DNA from: Flavobacteriaceae bacterium
Lineage (GTDB): Bacteria; Bacteroidota; Bacteroidia; Flavobacteriales; Flavobacteriaceae
Direction of reading: 5' to 3'
DNA length: 64,000 nucleotides
Assembly (NCBI GenBank): GCA_027081505.1
Contig: JALWKK010000102.1
Location: 1 to 64,000 of the forward strand
Shown here: piece after piece, positions 58,221-64,000 of the stretch
How positions within the stretch are numbered: the first letter of the stretch is position 1
Layout of the letters: the number at the start of each line of letters is the position of its first letter
Position numbers and translations under genes: made by a program
Notes under the pieces: generated by a model
Told to the model about the DNA's origin: nothing
What the model saw: only the letters and a program-made list of their open reading frames with translations
Databases searched by the model: none

Positions 58221-59165
58221 TTGAAACTGTCCAGAGAAGTTAAAACCGGAATTTTTGCACTTGTATCCATCTTATTATTCATCTTTGGGTACAACTATTT
58301 AAAAGGAACCGATTTGTTATCAAAATCTAAAGTGTATTATGTATCATATAGTAATGTGGGCGGGCTGGAAAACAGCGCACCGGTAAACGTAAATGGTTAT
58401 AAAATAGGCAAAGTTTCCAATATAGATTTTTCCTCCTCAGGTAAAGAATTAATAGTAAAATTTACTATTGAAAAAGACTTCCGATTTTCAAAAAACAGTG
58501 TAGTAAAGTTGGCAAGCGGAGGGTTTCTGGGCGGAAAATACCTTTCAATTATTCCCACAGAAGCAAAAGAACCTATTGCTAAAGATGGCGATACGCTTAG
58601 AGGAATAATAGAGCAAGGGATGATAGAGTCTATGACAACCGGTCTTAAACCTATGGAGCAAAAAGTTAATAAGGTAATGAGTAACTTGGACTCCTTACTT
58701 ATTAACCTAAATAAAGTTTTAGACTCTACAACACAACAAGATTTAAAACAAACAATCGCGGGTTTAAATCAAACCGTTCGTTCATTTAAAGTTACATCCG
58801 GAAATTTGAATGCCTTGTTAGCCGAAAATAAAACCAAGCTATCTTCTACATTTTCTAACCTCGAAACCACTTCTTCAAATTTTGCAAAGCTATCCGATTC
58901 GTTAGCACAAGTAAAAATTAAACCCATGATGCAAGATTTACAAGTTACTATTACAAAATTTAAGAATATTGCCCTGCAAATTGAAAGTGGTGAAGGAAGT
59001 GTAGGAAAATTATTAAAAGACGAAAAACTATACGATAATCTCGAAGGCGCTTCAAAACAACTAGAGCAACTCTTGGAAGATATGAAACTTCATCCCAAAC
59101 GATATGTGCATTTTTCCCTTTTCGGAAAAAAAGAAAAAGCATATCAACAACCTAACCAAAACTAA
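58221..59165 (+). CDS. MlaD/MCE family protein (TTG start)
   Basis: N-terminal TM + SNVGGLENSAPVNVNGYKIGKVSNI MCE domain; first codon is ttg. Confidence 0.9.
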   Translation: MKLSREVKTGIFALVSILLFIFGYNYLKGTDLLSKSKVYYVSYSNVGGLENSAPVNVNGYKIGKVSNIDFSSSGKELIVKFTIEKDFRFSKNSVVKLASGGFLGGKYLSIIPTEAKEPIAKDGDTLRGIIEQGMIESMTTGLKPMEQKVNKVMSNLDSLLINLNKVLDSTTQQDLKQTIAGLNQTVRSFKVTSGNLNALLAENKTKLSSTFSNLETTSSNFAKLSDSLAQVKIKPMMQDLQVTITKFKNIALQIESGEGSVGKLLKDEKLYDNLEGASKQLEQLLEDMKLHPKRYVHFSLFGKKEKAYQQPNQN

Positions 59166-59174
59166 CAAAACGTT

Positions 59175-60497
59175 ATGCAATACATACCAAACATTCTGTT
59201 TTTTTTAGCACTTGTTGCAGGTATTGGCTATTTTATTAAAAACTGTAAGAAAATTTACCGTAACATAAGACTAGGTAAAGAAATAGGAGAAATAGATAAC
59301 AAAAGCCGGCGAATGAATAATGTTATTCGTATCGCCTTGGGGCAATCCAAAATGACCGTTCGTCCTATTGCAGGATTGCTTCATATTATTGTTTATGTAG
59401 GGTTTATAATTATTAACATTGAAGTTTTAGAAATCATCATCGATGGTCTGTTTGGTACGCATAGGGTGTTTGCCGGAATGGGAAGTTTATACAATGTGCT
59501 TATCGCTTCATTTGAAATCTTGGCGTTTTTGGTTTTAGTTAGTGTTATTTTATTTTGGATACGCAGAAATATTATAAAAATAAGACGTTTTTGGAAACCC
59601 GAAATGAAAGGTTGGCCTAAAAACGATGCTAACTATATTCTGTATTTTGAAATGGTACTTATGTTACTTTTCTTAATTATGAATGCAGCAGACCAGCAAC
59701 TTCAACTTTTAGGAGCAGAACATTACATCAAAGCCGGATCTTTTCCGGTGAGTAGTTGGTTATTACCGTTGTTTGATAATTTTTCGGAAAGTACATTGAT
59801 CATTATGGAGCGTTCGGCTTGGTGGCTACATATTCTCGGAATTTTAATTTTCTTAAACTACTTATATTTCTCTAAACATTTACACATTCTATTAGCCTTC
59901 CCGAACGTTTACTACGGAAAAATTACACCAAAAGGAAAACTACCAAACTTGCAATCGGTTACCAATGAAGTACAATTAATGATGGATCCAAATGCCGACC
60001 CGTTTGCTGCTCCACCTGAAGGACAAGAAGCTCCCGAAAAGTTTGGTGCCAGTGATGTAACCGATTTAAACAGGGTACAATTACTCAATGCCTATACCTG
60101 TACAGAATGTGGTCGGTGTACAGATAACTGCCCCGCCAACCTAACCGGCAAAAAATTATCGCCTCGAAAAATTATGATGGCAACCCGTGATAGGTTAGAA
60201 GAAATTGGAAAAAACATAGATAAAAACGGAACGTTTAAACCCGATGATAAACAATTACTGGATGATTATATAAGCAGAGAAGAGCTTTGGGCTTGCACTG
60301 CTTGTAACGCCTGTGTAGAAGCTTGTCCCGTTAGTATCGACCCTTTATCAATTATTATGGATATGCGACAATTTTTGGTTATGGAACAGTCTGCAGCCCC
60401 GCAAGAACTCAATATAGCAATGACCAATATTGAAAATAACGGAGCACCTTGGCCTTATAACCAAATGGATAGATTAAACTGGAAAAATGAAGACTAA
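59175..60497 (+). CDS. Membrane-bound 4Fe-4S dicluster protein (HdrC/GlpC-like with NarI-like TM region)
   Basis: CTECGRCTDNCPA and CTACNACVEACPVS motifs after several TM helices. Confidence 0.9.
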   Translation: MQYIPNILFFLALVAGIGYFIKNCKKIYRNIRLGKEIGEIDNKSRRMNNVIRIALGQSKMTVRPIAGLLHIIVYVGFIIINIEVLEIIIDGLFGTHRVFAGMGSLYNVLIASFEILAFLVLVSVILFWIRRNIIKIRRFWKPEMKGWPKNDANYILYFEMVLMLLFLIMNAADQQLQLLGAEHYIKAGSFPVSSWLLPLFDNFSESTLIIMERSAWWLHILGILIFLNYLYFSKHLHILLAFPNVYYGKITPKGKLPNLQSVTNEVQLMMDPNADPFAAPPEGQEAPEKFGASDVTDLNRVQLLNAYTCTECGRCTDNCPANLTGKKLSPRKIMMATRDRLEEIGKNIDKNGTFKPDDKQLLDDYISREELWACTACNACVEACPVSIDPLSIIMDMRQFLVMEQSAAPQELNIAMTNIENNGAPWPYNQMDRLNWKNED

Positions 60498-60807
60498 CGC
60501 TTTAATACTACTATTTTTGTTATTCAATATAGATGCTATTGCGCAACATTCCTATAGAAAGGATTCGCTTCAAATAAAAGTATATTCAAGATTGTATGTA
60601 AGCAAAAAGTTGACAATAGATTCAATAAAAATTAAAAAAGTCTTTTGCGATTTTTGTACAGAAAGACAAAAAAACCATTTTAGAGAAGAAGCTTATTATA
60701 GAACCAAACAAGAAGCATTACATCCCAAATATCGAAAGCCGGGATTACATAAAATGGCTCTCTATATAAGAATAAGCAAAAAAGAGTTTTCAAAATTAAA
60801 ACAGTAA
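60487..60807 (+). CDS. Small secreted protein of unknown function
   Basis: Signal peptide MKTNALILLFLLFNIDAIAQ; overlaps the upstream gene by 11 nt. Confidence 0.6.
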   Translation: MKTNALILLFLLFNIDAIAQHSYRKDSLQIKVYSRLYVSKKLTIDSIKIKKVFCDFCTERQKNHFREEAYYRTKQEALHPKYRKPGLHKMALYIRISKKEFSKLKQ

Positions 60808-60811
60808 AATT

Positions 60812-61246
60812 ATGAAGAAAGAAGAAGTGGAGAAAATGTTAAAAGAAAAAGTAGAAAAAGGCGAAAAAATAAGTCCCGTTCTACCCAAAGGAATAAAAAA
60901 TTACCTTATAGATATAGACGGAACCATCTGCGATGATATCCCTAATGAAGAACCGGAACGTATGCTTACAGCAAAGGTATATCCCGATGCTCTCAAAACC
61001 GTTAATAAATGGTATGATGAAGGACACATAATTTGCTTCTTTACATCTCGTACCGAAGCACATCGAGAATATACACAACGCTGGTTAGATAAACACGGTT
61101 TTAAATACCACTCTTTGTTAATGGGAAAACCGCGAGGCGGAAATTACCATTGGATAGACAATCATATTGTAAAAGCCACCCGATATAAAGGAAAATTTAC
61201 AGATTTAGTAGAAAAAGAAGTAACCATCGAAGTTTTTAAAGACTAA
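60812..61246 (+). CDS. HAD-like phosphatase family protein
   Basis: YLIDIDGTICDD HAD motif; ICFFTSRTEAHREYTQRWLDKHGF. Confidence 0.8.
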   Translation: MKKEEVEKMLKEKVEKGEKISPVLPKGIKNYLIDIDGTICDDIPNEEPERMLTAKVYPDALKTVNKWYDEGHIICFFTSRTEAHREYTQRWLDKHGFKYHSLLMGKPRGGNYHWIDNHIVKATRYKGKFTDLVEKEVTIEVFKD

Positions 61247-61249
61247 GCT

Positions 61250-62041
61250 ATGAGTGAGACTATAAAAGTACCAACTATGGCAGAATATATGGCGCAAGGC
61301 AAACAACCCGAAGTATTGTTCTGGGTAGGTTGCGCCGGAAGTTTTGACGATAGAGCAAAAAAAATAACAAAAGCATTTGTAAAACTACTTAACAATGCCG
61401 GAGTAGAATTTGCCGTTCTCGGAACAGAGGAAAGCTGTACAGGCGACCCTGCAAAACGAGCCGGAAATGAGTTTTTATTTCAAATGCAAGCAATGATGAA
61501 TATTCAAGTGTTAAATGGCTATGAAATAAAAAAAATAGTTACTGCTTGCCCGCATTGTTTTAACACCTTAAAAAATGAATACCCCGATTTAGGAGGAAAC
61601 TACCAAGTACTTCATCATACTCAATTCTTAAAAACACTATTAGAAGAAGGACGACTTAAAGTAGAAGGAGGGAAGTTTAAAGGAAAACGAATTACCTATC
61701 ATGACCCTTGTTATCTGGGAAGAGCCAATGGCGAATACGAAGCACCAAGAGATTTGCTCAAAAAATTGGAAGTAGAACTTATTGAGATGAAACGTTGTAA
61801 AACAAAAGGATTATGCTGTGGAGCAGGTGGAGCACAAATGTTTAAAGAAGCCGAATCGGGAGATAAAGAAATTTTTGTAGAACGCACCGAAGAAGCGCTG
61901 GAAACAAAACCGGAAGCCATTGCAGCCGGTTGCCCGTTTTGTAATACCATGTTAACAGACGGAGTAAAATTTAAAGAAAAACAAGATGAAATTAAAGTAT
62001 TGGATATCGCCGAAATGATTGCCAATGCCGAAGATTTATAA
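61250..62041 (+). CDS. CCG-domain (Fe-S)-binding protein (HdrB/GlpC/LutA-like)
   Basis: TACPHCFNTLKNEYP; CCGAGGAQMF; AAGCPFCNTML. Confidence 0.9.
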   Translation: MSETIKVPTMAEYMAQGKQPEVLFWVGCAGSFDDRAKKITKAFVKLLNNAGVEFAVLGTEESCTGDPAKRAGNEFLFQMQAMMNIQVLNGYEIKKIVTACPHCFNTLKNEYPDLGGNYQVLHHTQFLKTLLEEGRLKVEGGKFKGKRITYHDPCYLGRANGEYEAPRDLLKKLEVELIEMKRCKTKGLCCGAGGAQMFKEAESGDKEIFVERTEEALETKPEAIAAGCPFCNTMLTDGVKFKEKQDEIKVLDIAEMIANAEDL

Positions 62042-62138
62042 ATTATTTTAAACGGCTAACTTGTTTCAAGCAAATTTATATATTTGACTCAATACCTACA
62101 GAAGTTATTTTGGTGAAAGATTAAAAACAAAAACAACA

Positions 62139-63383
62139 ATGAATACATTAAATAAAACACAATCACAACAAGCTATCGATTTAGAAAATAAATACGGAGC
62201 CCACAACTATCACCCGCTACCTGTAGTATTATCTAAAGGTGAAGGTGTATATGTTTGGGATGTAGAAGGAAAGCGATATTACGATTTTCTTTCAGCTTAT
62301 TCGGCTGTAAATCAGGGACATTGTCATCCTAAAATTGTAAATGCCTTGGTAGAACAATCCAAACGTTTGGCATTAACTTCTCGGGCTTTTTATAATGATA
62401 TGTTGGGTAAATACGAAAAATTTGCTTGTGAGTATCTTGGTTTCGATAAATTACTCCCAATGAATACCGGAGCCGAGGCGGTAGAAACCGCACTAAAAAT
62501 TTGTCGCCGTTGGGCTTATGAAAAAAAAGGAATAACCGAAAATAAAGCAGAAATTATTGTTTGTAAAAATAATTTTCATGGGCGCACAACCACTATCATT
62601 TCCTTTTCAAACGATCCCGTGGCACGAGCGCATTTTGGACCTTATACAAACGGTTTTATTAAAATTGAATACGATAATTTACAAGAATTAGAAACAACTC
62701 TAAAAACCAATCCAAACGTAGCCGGATTTTTAGTTGAGCCCATACAAGGAGAAGCCGGAGTGTATGTACCTTCTGAAGGCTATTTAAAACAAGCCAAAAC
62801 GCTTTGCGAAAAATACAATGTACTTTTTATTGCAGATGAAGTACAAACCGGAATTGCCCGTACCGGAAAACTACTCGCCGTTCAACACGAAGATGTAGTA
62901 CCGGATATTTTAATTCTCGGTAAAGCTATGAGTGGTGGTGCTTATCCTATTTCGGCTGTTTTGGCAAATAACGATATAATGAATGTTATAACTCCGGGAT
63001 CTCACGGGTCTACCTTTGGCGGCAATCCTGTAGCTGCTGCCGTTGCAATAGCAGCTTTAACCGTTGTGAAAGAAGAAAATCTTGCCGAAAATGCCGAAAA
63101 ATTAGGACAACTATTTAGAAATAGGATGAATGAATACATCAATACATCAAACATTGTTCGTTTGGTGCGGGGAAAAGGATTGCTTAATGCCATAGTGATT
63201 AATGAAGAAGAAGAAAGCGAAACAGCTTGGAATATTTGCTTGCGACTTCGAGACAATGGATTGTTAGCCAAACCCACACACGGTAACATAATTCGTTTTG
63301 CTCCACCACTGGTGATGACTCAAGAGCAATTGGTGGACTGTGTTTCTATTATTATAAAAACATTGAAAGAATTTGAAAGATAA
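62139..63383 (+). CDS. rocD: Ornithine--oxo-acid transaminase
   Basis: [60 protein letters not shown]. Confidence 0.94.
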   Translation: MNTLNKTQSQQAIDLENKYGAHNYHPLPVVLSKGEGVYVWDVEGKRYYDFLSAYSAVNQGHCHPKIVNALVEQSKRLALTSRAFYNDMLGKYEKFACEYLGFDKLLPMNTGAEAVETALKICRRWAYEKKGITENKAEIIVCKNNFHGRTTTIISFSNDPVARAHFGPYTNGFIKIEYDNLQELETTLKTNPNVAGFLVEPIQGEAGVYVPSEGYLKQAKTLCEKYNVLFIADEVQTGIARTGKLLAVQHEDVVPDILILGKAMSGGAYPISAVLANNDIMNVITPGSHGSTFGGNPVAAAVAIAALTVVKEENLAENAEKLGQLFRNRMNEYINTSNIVRLVRGKGLLNAIVINEEEESETAWNICLRLRDNGLLAKPTHGNIIRFAPPLVMTQEQLVDCVSIIIKTLKEFER

Positions 63384-63428
63384 TACGAAATAGTTTTATT
63401 CTTTTCCGATTTTAGAATTGCCTTCTAT

Positions 63429-64000
63429 TTATTCTTTTTTAAAATCTCCTGCATTAACAACCGTCCACTCTTTAAAAGGTTTTAAATATTTTTTAATTGC
63501 TTTATTAACATCATCTACCGTAAGTTTTTTGATATCTTCTTCTAACTTTTTCTGAAAATCCATAGTTCGGTGATAATATAAATTATTGTTGATTAAAGTG
63601 GATAGTTCTCCGTCTTTTGCTCTCGAAACAGCTTGTCCCTGTACCCAACCGTTTATGGCATTATCCAATTCTTCTTGGGTAATTCCGTCTTTAATTAAAC
63701 GATCTATTTCCTCTTTAAGTCCTAATTGTACTTTATCATAATTTGAAGGCGCATAAATGGCATACACAAAGAAAGAAGAGTTTTTATCTTCTTTATCTCC
63801 ATCTGCGCTAAAATTAGCACCTACGCCGTAACTAACACCATCTTTTTGGCGTAACCTGTCCGCCAATCTGGAATTTAAAAAACCGCCACCTAAAATAGAA
63901 GAAGCAATTCGTATAGCCGGATAATCAGGATCGGTATCACACATTTTAACGGCTAATGTTGCGAAAGTAGTCGCATTTTTCTTATCCGGAGTTATAATAT
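63429..64000 (-). CDS. M16 family peptidase, C-terminal part (continues beyond window)
   Basis: ILGGGFLNSRLADRLRQKDGVSYGVGANFSA; the frame stays open to position 64000 upstream of the listed Met. Confidence 0.88.
   Translation of the reverse strand, partial: IITPDKKNATTFATLAVKMCDTDPDYPAIRIASSILGGGFLNSRLADRLRQKDGVSYGVGANFSADGDKEDKNSSFFVYAIYAPSNYDKVQLGLKEEIDRLIKDGITQEELDNAINGWVQGQAVSRAKDGELSTLINNNLYYHRTMDFQKKLEEDIKKLTVDDVNKAIKKYLKPFKEWTVVNAGDFKKE

Overview
This 64 kb window is chromosomal DNA from a Bacteroidota/Flavobacteriia-type bacterium (inferred from TAnnTTTG -7 promoters, SusD/TonB receptors, GldI and DUF4249). Most of it is housekeeping: proS, rpsT, coaD, ddl, guaB, htpG, fabH, a pfkA-gap-kinase-pgi glycolytic cluster, prfB, asnB, ffh, folD, fumC and rocD, plus two tRNAs (Pro-GGG, Glu-UUC). 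Accessory elements include a C39-peptidase ABC exporter + HlyD cassette, an orphan SusD next to a TonB receptor/DUF4249 locus, a Trp/Asn/Gly/Arg-rich lipoprotein, a membrane-anchored LuxR-type regulator and a cluster of peptidyl-prolyl isomerases. The most striking observation is an apparently complete ribosome-mediated transcription attenuator upstream of asnB. It has a TAnnTTTG promoter, a 15-codon leader ORF (MLNNIFNNNNNNKML*, 8 of 15 Asn), a 7-bp protector pairing, a 12/13-bp antiterminator and an 11-bp terminator with a T11 tail. Other notable items are the programmed +1 frameshift in prfB (AGGAGGTATCTTTGAC; the ORF track misses the N-terminus), a two-copy structured intergenic repeat 36 kb apart with wobble-conserving substitutions, a CAGTNNN heptad repeat tract upstream of ffh, and an unlisted 56-aa membrane ORF with its own promoter and terminator.
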